The translations under genes and the position numbers were made by a program. From Trichococcus paludicola (lineage in GTDB: Bacteria > Bacillota > Bacilli > Lactobacillales > Aerococcaceae), in NCBI RefSeq assembly GCF_003052295.1, contig NZ_QBLC01000004.1, positions 62,001 through 126,000 of the forward strand: 64,000 nucleotides of DNA, in the 5' to 3' direction. The notes under the pieces are model-generated. The model searched no databases, was not told where the DNA came from, and saw only the letters and a list, made by a program, of their open reading frames with translations. Of this stretch, positions 27,663 through 39,431 are shown one piece after another. Within the stretch, counting starts at the first letter, position 1; the number at the start of each line of letters is the position of its first letter.

Positions 27663-29300
27663 TCACCCTTCCATCAATAATAATTCTGGATCAGCCAATA
27701 ATCTCTTAATGTTGTTCATTGCTTTTTGAGCAGTTGCGCCGTCAACGATACGGTGGTCGAAACTCAATGAAAGTTTCATAACGCGACCGACTGCCAATTC
27801 GCCTTCTGCATTGACGATAGCTTGTTGTGCGATCGTTCCAACACCTAGGATGGCTACTTCAGGGTAGTTGATGACTGGCGTGAAGAATCCACCGCCAACA
27901 GAACCGATGTTGCTGATAGTAACAGAGCCGTTTCTCATATCCGCAGCTGCCAGTTTGCCGTCATGGGCTTGTGCAGCCATGTTGTTGATTTCATCGGCAA
28001 TTTTGAACATGCCTTTTGAATCAGCATTTTTAACGTTCGGTACATATAAACCATTGTCGGTGTCTGTAGCGATACCAATGTTGATGTAGTTCTTCAACAC
28101 GATTTCTTGAGCTGCATCGTCGATAGACGCATTCAATATAGGGAAGTCGCGTACAGTCGCTGCCAATGCCTTAACGACATACGGCAAGAAAGTAAGTTTT
28201 GTTCCTTGTGCTGCAGCAACATCTTTGAATTTCTTACGGTGATCCCATAATTTGGACACTTCTACTTCATCAAACAAGGTTACGTGAGGAGCTGTATGCT
28301 TGCTGTTGACCATTGCTTTGGCAATCGCTTTTCTTGTTGGAGACATTTTTTGGCGTGTTTCCGCTTCGCCCATGTTGGAAGTGAATGGTTGAGCTGGCGC
28401 TGTAGTTTGTGCTGCTTGAGCCGCTGCTGCTACTGGAGCTGCTTGGACCGCTGCTTGTGCCGAAGCTTGACCTTGAACTGCTGGAGTCACAGCTTTTGCT
28501 GCCACTGGAGCCACTCCGCTGAAGTTATCGATATCTTCCTTCAGTACACGTCCACCTTTTCCGGTCGGTGCAACTGCAGTGATGTCGATGCCTTTTTCGC
28601 GTGCGTATTGACGAACGGATGGCATAGCCAAAACTTGTTTGTCAGGATTTGCTGCTTCAACCACGCCTGATGACGCAGGTGCATTTGAAGCTGCTGCAGG
28701 TGCTGCGGCTGCTTTTGGTGCTGCTGCAGCTGGGCCGTTTTGGCCTGGTGCATCGATTTCGACCAATACATCGCCGATGACCGCTACTGTGCCTACTGGC
28801 GTTACGATGCGGACAACTCTACCTGTGACAGGAGATGGGATTTCTTCAACAGATTTGTCGTTCTGTACTTCAACCAATGTATCATCTTCGTTGATCATAT
28901 CGCCTTCTTTGATGGGCCAAGAAACGATTTCACCTTCCATGATACCTTCGCCTAAAGCAGGCAATTTGAATTGGAACAATCCTCCTGTCGAAGCTGCAGG
29001 TGCTGCTGGAGTTGATGCCGCTGAAGCTGTTGCAGGAGCTGCAGAACCTTCATCTTCATAACCTGGAGCGTCGATTTCCACCAATACATCACCGATGACT
29101 GCAACCGTACCTACTGGCGCAACAATCTTCAAGACTTTCCCGGTCACTGGGGATGGGATTTCTTCGACTGATTTATCATTTTGCACTTCTAATAATGTGT
29201 CATCTTCATTGATGGTGTCGCCTTCTTTGATTGACCAAGAAACGATTTCACCTTCCATGATACCTTCGCCTAAAGCAGGCAACTTGAATTTAAAAGACAT
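27663..29300 (-). CDS. pdhC: Dihydrolipoamide acetyltransferase (E2) with two lipoyl domains
   Basis: A 545-residue core of the pyruvate dehydrogenase complex. Domain order: lipoyl domain 1 (about 1-77, [13 protein letters not shown] with the lipoylated Lys), Ala/Pro linker, lipoyl domain 2 (about 109-185, same motif), Ala-rich linker, peripheral-subunit-binding domain ([17 protein letters not shown] with [15 protein letters not shown], about 225-270), second Ala-rich linker, and a catalytic domain to the C-terminus ([17 protein letters not shown] with catalytic His). The two lipoyl domains are nearly identical in sequence, which points to an internal duplication. A 106-bp gap with a long hairpin separates it from pdhB. 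Confidence 0.98.
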   Translation of the reverse strand: MSFKFKLPALGEGIMEGEIVSWSIKEGDTINEDDTLLEVQNDKSVEEIPSPVTGKVLKIVAPVGTVAVIGDVLVEIDAPGYEDEGSAAPATASAASTPAAPAASTGGLFQFKLPALGEGIMEGEIVSWPIKEGDMINEDDTLVEVQNDKSVEEIPSPVTGRVVRIVTPVGTVAVIGDVLVEIDAPGQNGPAAAAPKAAAAPAAASNAPASSGVVEAANPDKQVLAMPSVRQYAREKGIDITAVAPTGKGGRVLKEDIDNFSGVAPVAAKAVTPAVQGQASAQAAVQAAPVAAAAQAAQTTAPAQPFTSNMGEAETRQKMSPTRKAIAKAMVNSKHTAPHVTLFDEVEVSKLWDHRKKFKDVAAAQGTKLTFLPYVVKALAATVRDFPILNASIDDAAQEIVLKNYINIGIATDTDNGLYVPNVKNADSKGMFKIADEINNMAAQAHDGKLAAADMRNGSVTISNIGSVGGGFFTPVINYPEVAILGVGTIAQQAIVNAEGELAVGRVMKLSLSFDHRIVDGATAQKAMNNIKRLLADPELLLMEG

Positions 29301-29352
29301 TTTCTTAACTTCCCTTCATTTGTCTATTTTTGGATTTCCAACGCACAAAAGC

Positions 29353-29393
29353 GAACAAATACAATTCTATGGGATATGGAATTGTATTTGTTC
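29353..29393. other. 15-bp perfect stem-loop between pdhB and pdhC
   Basis: An inverted repeat of 15 bases (29353-29367 with 29379-29393) encloses an 11-base loop in the intercistronic gap. It has no strong T tract after it on the minus strand, so it is more likely an RNA processing or stability element than a full terminator. Confidence 0.8.
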
Positions 29394-29406
29394 AAGCTTT
29401 CAGCTC

Positions 29407-30384
29407 TTAGAAATGATAAGTTTCTCTTACTTTATTTTCGATATCAGTAGCATTCGGCAACCAAATGTTTTCCGCTTGACCGAACGGGAAGACAGTATCC
29501 GGAGCAGCTACACGTCCGATAGGAGCTTCTAAAGATAATACTGCGCGTTCAGAAATTTCGGACATGACCATCGCGCCCACACCTGCTTGACGCTGCGCTT
29601 CTTGAACTACTACGACACGGCCTGTTTTTTGTACAGAGGCAATGATCGTTTCGACATCAAGTGGAGCAACAGTACGTAAATCGATTACTTCAACCGAAAT
29701 GCCTTCTTTTTCAAGTGTTTCTGCAGCTTTGATAGCTTCGCGGACCATCGCGCCGTATGTGATGACGGACACGTCAGATCCTTCTTTTGTGATGGCAGCT
29801 TTGCCGATAGGAACAGTGTATGCTTCCTCAGGAACTTCATCACGGAATGAACGGTACAATTTCATGTGCTCCAAGAAGACAACGGGATCGTTGTCACGGA
29901 TAGCTGAAATCAACAACCCTTTTGCATCGTATGGGTTCGAAGGGATAACCACTTTTAAACCTGGCGATTGAGCCATCAAGCCTTCCAAGTTATCCGAGTG
30001 CAATTCAGGTGTATGCACACCGCCACCGAAAGGAGAGCGGAAAACGATAGGCAGATTACGCGTGCCTGCCATACGGTAACGTGTACGTGCAGCTTGTGCT
30101 ACAACAGTATCCATTACTTCAAATACAAAACCGAAGAATTGGATTTCCGCAACAGGACGGAAACCTTCCAGTGCCAAACCGAATGCCAAACCACCGATAC
30201 CGGATTCAGCTAAAGGAGTATCAAACACGCGGTCTTCTCCGAAGCTCTCTTGAAGTCCCTGTGTCGCACGGAATACACCGCCGTTTTTACCAACGTCTTC
30301 TCCGAAGATCAAAACGTTTGGATCGTTTGCAAGTTCAATTGCAAGTGCATCAGTGATGGCTTGGATCATAGTTAATTGTGCCAT
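29407..30384 (-). CDS. pdhB: Pyruvate dehydrogenase E1 component, beta subunit
   Basis: A 325-residue subunit of the thiamine-diphosphate E1 enzyme, which decarboxylates pyruvate. Family features are [19 protein letters not shown] (about 26-44), [16 protein letters not shown] with the ThDP-activating Glu, and [17 protein letters not shown]. It starts 2 bases after the pdhA stop and is coupled to it. Confidence 0.98.
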   Translation of the reverse strand: MAQLTMIQAITDALAIELANDPNVLIFGEDVGKNGGVFRATQGLQESFGEDRVFDTPLAESGIGGLAFGLALEGFRPVAEIQFFGFVFEVMDTVVAQAARTRYRMAGTRNLPIVFRSPFGGGVHTPELHSDNLEGLMAQSPGLKVVIPSNPYDAKGLLISAIRDNDPVVFLEHMKLYRSFRDEVPEEAYTVPIGKAAITKEGSDVSVITYGAMVREAIKAAETLEKEGISVEVIDLRTVAPLDVETIIASVQKTGRVVVVQEAQRQAGVGAMVMSEISERAVLSLEAPIGRVAAPDTVFPFGQAENIWLPNATDIENKVRETYHF

Positions 30385-30386
30385 GA

Positions 30387-31574
<1,188 letters not shown>

Positions 31575-31593
31575 TCACAGTTGTTACATGAAT

Positions 31594-31622
31594 AATTTAC
31601 CACGCATCCGAGATATATGCAA
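31594..31622 (-). promoter_or_regulatory. Sigma-A promoter of pdhABCD
   Basis: On the minus strand, TTGCAT (31617-31622), a 17-base spacer and TAAATT (31594-31599) lie about 100 bases upstream of pdhA. A dyad CAACTGT-N8-ACAGTTG (31562-31583) covers the predicted start of transcription. Confidence 0.75.
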
Positions 31623-31675
31623 GGCAAAAGGAAAGTTTTCATATTTTGTGCACAGAATATCTGCTACTACTTAAT

Positions 31676-31690
31676 TGTAAGCGTTTAACA
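31676..31690. promoter_or_regulatory. Cre-like site upstream of pdhA promoter
   Basis: TGTAAGCGTTTAACA resembles the CcpA box with one extra base in one half. It lies about 55 bases upstream of the pdhA -35 box, so it would suit activation rather than blockage. Candidate only. Confidence 0.4.
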
Positions 31691-32045
31691 TTAGTGTTTT
31701 GTTCAGTATGTAACGAACATTCTTTTTGTATATGTGTTTTTTTATTGATTCATTATTGTTATGTATGTTTACAGATTGCCGCAATCAGACACAAAGACTC
31801 TGTATTAAAACTTCACGAAAACTGTTTCTATTAAAATTGTAAATCATTGATGGAATAGGCTTTCAAAAGTATAACAGTCTTTTTATTATAACTACCCTTT
31901 TTAGGATAACCAGTTTCAGTACTTTTTCATAACCAGTTTGCTATTTTTTCGCGGTTTTCAGCCCGCTATTCCATTCATTCACGAAATCACAATCTCGTCA
32001 CTATGAAAATAGGATTAAAACGCATGTGCATTCCTCTCAAAAACA

Positions 32046-32083
32046 AAGAAAAAAGGCCATTTCAATTAAGAAATAACCTTTTA
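32046..32083 (-). terminator. Terminator after gdhA
   Basis: An imperfect hairpin (AAGG-ATTTC with GAAAT-CCTT) is followed by six T on the minus strand. Confidence 0.78.
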
Positions 32084-32109
32084 TATTAAAATTTATGCTG
32101 AAACTTATT

Positions 32110-33495
<1,386 letters not shown>

Positions 33496-33529
33496 TCACA
33501 CCGTCGTGTAATCATTTTTTCATTTTCCT

Positions 33530-33558
33530 ATTTTACACATACCCCTTCTTTATTACAA
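33530..33558 (-). promoter_or_regulatory. Sigma-A promoter of gdhA
   Basis: On the minus strand, TTGTAA (33553-33558), a 17-base spacer and TAAAAT (33530-33535) lie about 75 bases upstream of the gdhA start. Confidence 0.75.
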
Positions 33559-33676
33559 GGGAAAAGATCGGTCTAGCTTTTTTTTTTCGAAACGTGTACT
33601 ATGTAACGTGAAGTGTTTTGTAGTTTGCTAGCCCAATCATTTCAATATAAAAACCAGCAAAAGGAGGAATGCATGA

Positions 33677-34237
33677 ATGATCACTATGGATAACATCATC
33701 CGTGAAGGTCATCCTACATTGCGGAGGTCGGCTGACTTGGTCACTTTCCCTTTATCTGCAGAGGATCGAAAAATCGCCACAGAAATGATGGAGTTCCTTT
33801 CGAACAGTCAGGATGAAAAAATCGCCGAGCAACTCAACTTGCGGGCAGGCGTCGGTTTGGCAGCTCCGCAAATCGACGTTTCCAAGCGCATCGTTGCACT
33901 ATTGATACCAGGGGAGTATGAAGATGATCCTCCAGAATTGGCCAAAGTGATGTTCAACCCTAAAATCGTCAGCCATTCCATCGAAAGTGCCTGCCTTAAA
34001 GGTGGCGAAGGTTGCCTTTCAGTGGATCGCGAAGTACCAGGGTTCATCGTCAGACATAGCCGTATTACGGTATCTTACCAGGATGCCGAAGGAGTGACAC
34101 ATAAGGCTCGCTACAAAGGCTACATAGCCATCGTGGTCCAACACGAAATCGACCATCTCAACGGGGTCATGTTCTACGACCACATCAATGAGCAAGCGCC
34201 TTTTGCCGTTGAAGACGACGTCATCATAATTGAATAG
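33677..34237 (+). CDS. def: Peptide deformylase
   Basis: A 186-residue metalloenzyme that removes the formyl group from new protein N-termini. All three motifs are intact: [10 protein letters not shown] (motif 1, about 57-66), EGCLSVDR with the metal Cys (motif 2) and [12 protein letters not shown] with the HExxH-type His pair (motif 3). The insertion between motifs 1 and 2 ([12 protein letters not shown]) marks the Gram-positive type 2 enzyme. GGAGG lies 8 bases before the ATG. It is transcribed divergently from gdhA. In B. subtilis a deformylase gene also lies near pdhA. Confidence 0.97.
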   Translation: MITMDNIIREGHPTLRRSADLVTFPLSAEDRKIATEMMEFLSNSQDEKIAEQLNLRAGVGLAAPQIDVSKRIVALLIPGEYEDDPPELAKVMFNPKIVSHSIESACLKGGEGCLSVDREVPGFIVRHSRITVSYQDAEGVTHKARYKGYIAIVVQHEIDHLNGVMFYDHINEQAPFAVEDDVIIIE

Positions 34238-34245
34238 GAAATGAA

Positions 34246-34293
34246 AAAGAAGAACGGACCTGCAGCTACTGCAGAACCGTTCTTCTTTGTTTT
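34246..34293. terminator. Bidirectional terminator between def and the ABC transporter
   Basis: A long stem, GAAGAACGG with CCGTTCTTC (34249-34257 / 34277-34285) and inner CTGCAG/CTGCAG, has T-rich sequence on both sides. It serves the convergent def and transporter ATPase genes. Confidence 0.88.
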
Positions 34294-35030
34294 TATTTTG
34301 TAAGATATCTTTCCAGGAACTGCTTTGTGCGCGCTTCGTTTGGATGATTGAAGATAAGGTCAGGGGCTCCCTGCTCCAGGATGACGCCTTGATCCATGAA
34401 GATGACGCGATCGGAAACTTCCTTCGCGAACTCCATTTCATGCGTCACAACAATCATCGTCAAACCGCTGTTGGCAAGATCCTTCATGACCTTCAATACT
34501 TCTCCCACCATTTCGGGGTCCAAAGCCGATGTCGGCTCATCGAACAATAGCGCATCCGGTTCCATCGTCAACGCGCGGGCGATAGCGACGCGTTGTTTTT
34601 GGCCGCCTGACAATTGATCCGGTTTGGCGTTGATGAAGTTCCCCATGCCGACCTGTTCCAGATAACCCATGGCGATCTTTTCGGCTTCCTGCTGGGATTT
34701 TTTAAGGATTTTCACAGGCCCTACCGTGCAATTATGCAACACGTCCAAGTTGTTGAACAGATTGAACTGCTGGAATACCATCCCCAATTTGCTGCGGTAC
34801 TTGAAGATGTCATGCTTCGAATCCAAAACGTTTTCGCCGTTGTAGATGATTTCTCCCGCTGTAGGTTTTTCAAGCAGATTGATGCAGCGCAACAGAGTCG
34901 ATTTACCGGATCCCGATGAACCGATGATGCACACAACTTCTCCTTTATTCACGCTGAAATCGATGTCCTTCAGCACTTCATGTTGACCGAAGTTTTTCTT
35001 CAGATGCTGTACGTCAATTACTTTTTCCAT
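34293..35030 (-). CDS. Amino-acid ABC transporter ATP-binding protein (probable lysine importer)
   Basis: A 245-residue ATPase of the polar amino acid uptake family (GlnQ/HisP type). It has Walker [10 protein letters not shown] (37-45), Q-loop [14 protein letters not shown], signature [15 protein letters not shown], Walker [15 protein letters not shown] and H-loop VVTHEM. The TTG at 35033 is one codon upstream; the ATG at 35030 with GGAGG is the start. It is the last gene of a permease-binding protein operon. The lysine riboswitch upstream of the operon points to lysine, not glutamine, as the substrate; that is inferred from the leader. Confidence 0.93.
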   Translation of the reverse strand: MEKVIDVQHLKKNFGQHEVLKDIDFSVNKGEVVCIIGSSGSGKSTLLRCINLLEKPTAGEIIYNGENVLDSKHDIFKYRSKLGMVFQQFNLFNNLDVLHNCTVGPVKILKKSQQEAEKIAMGYLEQVGMGNFINAKPDQLSGGQKQRVAIARALTMEPDALLFDEPTSALDPEMVGEVLKVMKDLANSGLTMIVVTHEMEFAKEVSDRVIFMDQGVILEQGAPDLIFNHPNEARTKQFLERYLTK

Positions 35031-35052
35031 CAAATGATTCCTCCTGTGGCAA

Positions 35053-35838
35053 TTAATTTGCTCTGTCTCTTCCTACTTGTTTTTTGCGAGCCATTAATTC
35101 TGGTGTAGTCAATTGGTCTTGCCCTGCACCCATCATCTGATAATTATCAGGACCTTGCATTTTTCTTTCAATGGCACGCAGGACGCGCGTCACCGTGAAG
35201 GTCATGACGAAGTAAATGATTGAAGCCACGAAGAATGATTCGAAATAACGGAAGTTATTCCCGGAAATCGATTTGGTCGTAAAGAACAATTCCGAAACGG
35301 ATATGACGTTCAATACGGATGTATCTTTGATGTTGATGACGAATTCGTTCCCTGTAGCCGGCAGAATATTCCGGATTACTTGCGGCATGACGACATTCCG
35401 CATCGTTTGCAGATGATTCATCCCGATCGCTTGAGCAGCTTCGAATTGCCCTTTGTCGATGGATATGATCCCACCTCGGACAATCTCCGACATATAAGCT
35501 CCCGTGTTGACTGATACAATCAGCAACGCTGCAAAAATGCGGTTCATGTCGATATCAAATGCCAAAGCCGCCCCATAATAGATGACCATCGCTTGCACGA
35601 TCATCGGCGTTCCTCGGAAAATTTCGATGTAGCATGACAGCAAAAAATTCACCACATTGTACGCGTGTTTTTTCCAGCCCGATTCCGCAACCGGGATCGT
35701 ACGGATGACGCCGATCATAAGACCGATACCCAGTCCGATTACAGTTCCGATTAAAGCGATATATAATGTTGTCCATGCACCGGATAAAAACTGTCTCCAG
35801 TTTTCTTCGATGATTCGGATAACCCAACTAAACTCCAT
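35053..35838 (-). CDS. Amino-acid ABC transporter permease (probable lysine importer)
   Basis: A 261-residue HisM/GlnP-type permease. About five membrane helices are followed by the conserved EAA loop [20 protein letters not shown] with [11 protein letters not shown] (about 140-170), which docks on the ATPase. The N-terminal segment [18 protein letters not shown] is typical of the family. A single permease gene is present, so it presumably forms a homodimer. The C-terminus carries a polar extension after the last helix (about 225-261). Confidence 0.93.
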   Translation of the reverse strand: MEFSWVIRIIEENWRQFLSGAWTTLYIALIGTVIGLGIGLMIGVIRTIPVAESGWKKHAYNVVNFLLSCYIEIFRGTPMIVQAMVIYYGAALAFDIDMNRIFAALLIVSVNTGAYMSEIVRGGIISIDKGQFEAAQAIGMNHLQTMRNVVMPQVIRNILPATGNEFVINIKDTSVLNVISVSELFFTTKSISGNNFRYFESFFVASIIYFVMTFTVTRVLRAIERKMQGPDNYQMMGAGQDQLTTPELMARKKQVGRDRAN

Positions 35839-35876
35839 TTAATGTATGCTCCTTTTTGATATTCCGTCCGCCTTGA

Positions 35877-36731
35877 TTATTCAGCTGACGGCTGGTTTTG
35901 GATTGCTTCATCCATCATTTGGATGCGTTCTTCTTCGGTGATGCCGCTCAAAATCTCATTGATCTGATCTTTCAATTCACTTTCTTTAATCAAACCGATT
36001 GCGATTTCTGAATCAGCTGCGGACAATTCAAACGTATCCGCTTCATCCAATTCGATCATTTTGAATGCAGAATTGGCTGCTGAAGCGCTGATGGCTTCTG
36101 GACGTTCCGATACGTAAGCATCAATTGTACCTGACTCCAAAGCTACGCGCATGGAAGTGAAACTGTCCATTGCCGGTTGCTTTTGCACGCCTTCGATCTG
36201 ATCGATGACGCCATAGTGCAATGTATTCAACTGTGCTGTGACTTTCGCATCCGCGAAGTCAGCTAAAGCTGTCGCATCTGCATAAGCGCCATCCGCTTTT
36301 ACGACAATCACAAGTTCAGTCGTGTAGTAGGAATCCGAGAAATCAATCGCTTCTTTACGTTCCTCCGTTGGCGACATACCTGCAACGATAGCATCGATTT
36401 TGGATGAAACCAATGCCGGCACCAAGCCATCCCATTCCGTCTTGACGATGACCAGTTCTTTGCCTAATCCATCTGCCACTTTTTGTGCCATCTGAACATC
36501 ATAGCCATTTGCATAACCATCAGCACCGTCGATTTTCACAGCACCGTTGCTGTCGTCATTTTGGGTCCAGTTGAAAGGAGGATAGCCCGCTTCCATTCCA
36601 ACTGTGAATGTTTCAGAATCCGCTGTGCCATTAGCCGCGGATGAATCATCAGTGGCTCCGTTACCGCAACCCGCCAAAATAAACAAGCCTGTCAATGCCG
36701 CCATTGTTTTTTTCCATGTTTTTACTGTCAT
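35877..36731 (-). CDS. Amino-acid ABC transporter substrate-binding lipoprotein (probable lysine)
   Basis: A 284-residue type-3 binding protein (SBP_bac_3). A signal peptide ends in lipobox ILAGC with Cys22 as the lipid anchor, followed by a Ser/Asp/Thr-rich spacer. The binding-protein core has VGMEAGYPPFNWTQ (about 44-57), GYDVQMAQKVADGLGKEL, DAIVAGMSPTEERKEAIDFS and DAYVSERPEA. AGGAGG precedes the ATG. It is the first gene of the operon, transcribed through the lysine riboswitch. Confidence 0.94.
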   Translation of the reverse strand: MTVKTWKKTMAALTGLFILAGCGNGATDDSSAANGTADSETFTVGMEAGYPPFNWTQNDDSNGAVKIDGADGYANGYDVQMAQKVADGLGKELVIVKTEWDGLVPALVSSKIDAIVAGMSPTEERKEAIDFSDSYYTTELVIVVKADGAYADATALADFADAKVTAQLNTLHYGVIDQIEGVQKQPAMDSFTSMRVALESGTIDAYVSERPEAISASAANSAFKMIELDEADTFELSAADSEIAIGLIKESELKDQINEILSGITEEERIQMMDEAIQNQPSAE

Positions 36732-36870
36732 CTCTATTTCCTCCTAATGTATATAGTCCTTTTTAACTGCTCAAAAATAATAACAAATAACCCTTCTTAT
36801 ACGGCCGCTTTTTATCCACCTTTCTACCCATAGAGCGTCATAACAACGATAATTCAGTCCGTTTTTGTGC

Positions 36871-36908
36871 AAAAAAATAGACTATAAAGCAAAAGGCCCT
36901 ATAATCCA
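36871..36908 (-). terminator. Riboswitch expression-platform terminator
   Basis: A 12-bp stem with G-U pairs (36897-36908 with 36879-36890) is followed by seven T on the minus strand. It lies 3' of the lysine aptamer and upstream of the transporter genes, as in a transcription-terminating OFF switch. Confidence 0.85.
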
Positions 36909-37075
36909 GCTTCCTTCTGCCCGCAATACCGAAAGTACTCCACAAACGATTTTGGGCAAATCGTTCTGACAGTGTCAGGATTCTTAACCCTGACCCCAAC
37001 ACAGCAAACGCTGCATTTCGGCGAACACCCCTTTCAAACGGGCATTTTACTCTTGATGTTCGCAGCCTCTTCCAT
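36871..37075 (-). ncRNA. Lysine riboswitch (L box) with terminator
   Basis: Read on the minus strand, the conserved L-box elements appear in order: GAGGCTGCGAACATCAAGAG at the 5' side (37050-37069), GAAAGGGGTGTTCGCCGAAA (about 37016-37035), the paired GGTCAGG/CCTGACA arm, and CTGTCAGAACGATTT followed by AAATCGTTTGTGGAG. The aptamer spans about 36931-37075, then comes a terminator stem with a T run. The 5' GGAAG can pair with CTTTC at the aptamer 3' end, and a second GGAAG copy lies downstream, which suggests the antiterminator swap. Known L boxes bind lysine and shut off expression. Confidence 0.92.
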
Positions 37076-37107
37076 TATTGTATGATCGTATGACATTATT
37101 GTATGTT

Positions 37108-37136
37108 ATTATACTGTACTGATTTTTAATTTGCAA
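37108..37136 (-). promoter_or_regulatory. Sigma-A promoter of the riboswitch-controlled transporter
   Basis: On the minus strand, TTGCAA (37131-37136), a 17-base spacer and perfect TATAAT (37108-37113) lie directly upstream of the L box. Confidence 0.9.
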
Positions 37137-37279
37137 CAAAAAGCGCTTTGCCCCGCCATTTGAGCAGCCAATTCCATTGCCGTGCATCTTGGCGCGCCTT
37201 CCCTATTTTTCCCATTTCAAAAAACCGGTTTCGGATGCTATACTGACTGCAACAACCAAAGGGAGGAACTACTTCAATA

Positions 37280-37993
37280 ATGCTTACTATTCTATTCGAT
37301 TTGGACGATACTTTATACGACACAGCAAGTCCGTTTTTCCGAGCGTTGGAAAATTACCGCTTGGAGACCAGCTACAACGACGAAGCCACATTTGCTCTTT
37401 TCCGCGAGCATTGCGATGCGGCCTTCGACCTGTTCTCCAACGGGAATCTGACGCTGGCCGAGTCCCACATTATGCGCACACAGCATACGTTTGCCGACTT
37501 GGGTCTTACGCTCACTACCGCAGAGGCCATGCACTTCCAGGAAACCTACCAAAAAAGGCAAGCAGAAATCACGTTAAGCCCAGGGATCGGGCAGCTGTTG
37601 AATGAGCTGAAAAGTCAGAACATTCCGATTGCGGTCTTCACAAACGGCCCTGAAAAGCACCAGATGAAAAAGTTTAACGCGTTGGGACTGGAGAGATGGG
37701 TGCCGCCAGTGCGCATCTTCATTTCCGAAAAAATCGGTTATCCAAAACCCCACGCAGCGGCTTTCGCGCATGTGCAGGAGGCTTTGGGAGCGAACCCTGA
37801 TGAGCTGCTCTTCATCGGGGATACCTTCGAAACGGACATCATCGGCGGACAGACTGCTGGGTGGACATCGTTGTGGTACAACCATCGCCGGAAACCGGAA
37901 GATGAAAAAGTGGTGCTGGAGCCAACCTTCTATTCTGTAGCAGACATGCACCAAGCCATTCATGACAATATCTCAAAACGAAAGGAAATGTGA
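37280..37993 (+). CDS. HAD-superfamily hydrolase, YjjG-like
   Basis: A 237-residue HAD subfamily IA phosphatase with an alpha-helical cap. Motif I is FDLDDTLYDT (6-15), motif II VFTNGPEKHQMKKF (Thr/Ser site, about 119), motif III K in GYPKPHAAAF, and motif IV FIGDTFETDIIGG with the metal Asp pair. Its substrate is unknown; YjjG-like enzymes act on nucleotides or small phosphates. GGGAGG lies upstream. It forms a two-gene unit with the dehydrogenase 3 bases downstream. Confidence 0.9.
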   Translation: MLTILFDLDDTLYDTASPFFRALENYRLETSYNDEATFALFREHCDAAFDLFSNGNLTLAESHIMRTQHTFADLGLTLTTAEAMHFQETYQKRQAEITLSPGIGQLLNELKSQNIPIAVFTNGPEKHQMKKFNALGLERWVPPVRIFISEKIGYPKPHAAAFAHVQEALGANPDELLFIGDTFETDIIGGQTAGWTSLWYNHRRKPEDEKVVLEPTFYSVADMHQAIHDNISKRKEM

Positions 37994-37996
37994 CTT

Positions 37997-38956
37997 ATGA
38001 TCCAAACAAAATTAGCCATCATAGGTATCGGCCATGTCGGTTCGCAAGTATTGACCGACTGCAGCCACCTCAACCTATTTTCCGACATCGTCCTGATCGA
38101 CAGCAATGAAGCAACGGCAAGAGGAGAAGCATTGGACCACCGCCATGCGCTGGCCGCCAGCTACCGGACAAACAGCAAAATCTATGCCGGTGATTATGCG
38201 GACTGCGCCGATGCGGACGTCATCATCATTTCCGCGGGCGTCAGCGAGAAGCCTCGCCCGGGTGAGGCGATGCCCCCAAGAGCGTTGATGGGCAGAGAAA
38301 ATGCCGTTGAAATACGCAAGATCATGGCCGGCATCACCCAGCACACAAAAGACGCCATCATCATCCTGATAACGAATCCGGTCGATACGATCACCTATAT
38401 CGCCGAGAATGAGTTCGACTATCCGAAAGGCAAAATCTTCGGCACCGGAACGACTTTGGATACTTTCCGCTACCGTCAGCTTGTTGCTTCCCACTATCAG
38501 GTCGATCCCAAAACCGTCAGCGGCTACATCATGGGCGAACACGGCAGCACAGCCTTCCCGGCTTTCAGCAGCACGACTGTGGGTGCGCTCACCCTTCCCC
38601 AATGTGATGCCTTATTGGATCCAACCGAACCATTGGACCAAAAATTCGTCAGCCAAGAAGTCGTGCACACAGCTTCCGATGTCTTCAACTGGAAAGGCTG
38701 GACCAATTCTGGCATCGGGGAAGTCGCAGCAGCCTTGGCCCGGGCAGTCATGCTGGACGAGAAAAGCATCTTCCCTGTGACCGCAACTGTCAATGGCTTA
38801 TACAACTGCCAAGGTGAAGCGGCCTTCAGCATGCCTTGCATCATCGGCAGGAACGGCTTGGAGAAACAGATTCCCTTGCCTCTCGATGACGAGGAATACG
38901 AAAAACTGCAACTCTCCATCAAAGATATCCAGCTCACGCTGCAATCCGTGCAATAG
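37997..38956 (+). CDS. Lactate dehydrogenase-family NAD-dependent 2-hydroxyacid dehydrogenase
   Basis: A 319-residue member of the L-LDH/malate dehydrogenase superfamily. It has NAD-binding GIGHVG (10-15), catalytic GEHGS with His182, and LDTFR with Asp155 and Arg158. The substrate-specificity loop (about 85-100) reads KPRPGEAMPPRAL and differs from the QKPGETRLDL of ordinary L-LDH. It may therefore be an L-2-hydroxyisocaproate-type or other 2-oxoacid reductase; substrate not assigned. It is translated from the same mRNA as the HAD gene, and a strong terminator follows. Confidence 0.85.
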   Translation: MIQTKLAIIGIGHVGSQVLTDCSHLNLFSDIVLIDSNEATARGEALDHRHALAASYRTNSKIYAGDYADCADADVIIISAGVSEKPRPGEAMPPRALMGRENAVEIRKIMAGITQHTKDAIIILITNPVDTITYIAENEFDYPKGKIFGTGTTLDTFRYRQLVASHYQVDPKTVSGYIMGEHGSTAFPAFSSTTVGALTLPQCDALLDPTEPLDQKFVSQEVVHTASDVFNWKGWTNSGIGEVAAALARAVMLDEKSIFPVTATVNGLYNCQGEAAFSMPCIIGRNGLEKQIPLPLDDEEYEKLQLSIKDIQLTLQSVQ

Positions 38957-38959
38957 GAA

Positions 38960-39012
38960 AAGCGCAATCGCATCAGGTCCGACTGGATCGATGCGGTGGC
39001 GCTTCTTTTTTG
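38960..39012 (+). terminator. Terminator after the dehydrogenase gene
   Basis: A two-part stem (AAGCGC/GCGCTT outside, CGCATC/GATGCG inside) is followed by six T on the plus strand. Confidence 0.88.
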
Positions 39013-39028
39013 TCCCTATACGGCCAGC

Positions 39029-39415
39029 CTACATGCTGAGTCTGCCATGTTCTTCATATCTTGTCACGGTTGTGATGGCATTCTGCTCATCCACAAACAC
39101 GACAAGCGGCTTGTGTTCCTTCGCTTCCTGTTCATCCATCATGCAGTAAGCCATGATGATGATTTTGTCGGAAACTTGAACGCAACGGGCGGCGGCACCG
39201 TTCAGGCAGATCATGCCCGAGCCGCGTTCGCCTGCGATGACGTAAGTTTCGAACCGGGCCCCGTTGTCGATGTCCACGATCTGGACCTTCTCATATTCGA
39301 TCAAGCCTGCAGCATCCAACAGATCCTTGTCGACAGTGATGCTGCCTACATAGGAAAGCTCCGCCTGGACAACGACGGCGCGGTGTATTTTACTTTTTAG
39401 CATATTTAGTTGCAT
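39029..39415 (-). CDS. panD: Aspartate 1-decarboxylase proenzyme
   Basis: A 128-residue pyruvoyl enzyme that makes beta-alanine from aspartate for pantothenate. The self-cleavage site is GSIT, between Gly24 and Ser25, and is intact. Other hallmarks are [15 protein letters not shown] and [11 protein letters not shown]. The start has a GGGGGG site. It is the last gene of panB-panC-panD. Confidence 0.97.
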   Translation of the reverse strand: MQLNMLKSKIHRAVVVQAELSYVGSITVDKDLLDAAGLIEYEKVQIVDIDNGARFETYVIAGERGSGMICLNGAAARCVQVSDKIIIMAYCMMDEQEAKEHKPLVVFVDEQNAITTVTRYEEHGRLSM

Positions 39416-39431
39416 TGTTTTTCCCCCCCAC

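Larger units (their letters stand above)
36732..37279. other. 548-bp intergenic region holding the lysine leader
   Basis: On the minus strand it contains a promoter (37108-37136), the lysine aptamer and its terminator (36871-37075) and an untranslated leader of about 140 bases before the binding-protein gene. On the plus strand it holds the short upstream region of the HAD gene. No additional gene is seen. Confidence 0.7.

Noticed and set aside
28284-28670. Cys-rich plus-strand frame opposite pdhC
   Set aside because: It is the complement of the Ala-rich linkers of E2, and Cys/Ser/Trp richness is a by-product.
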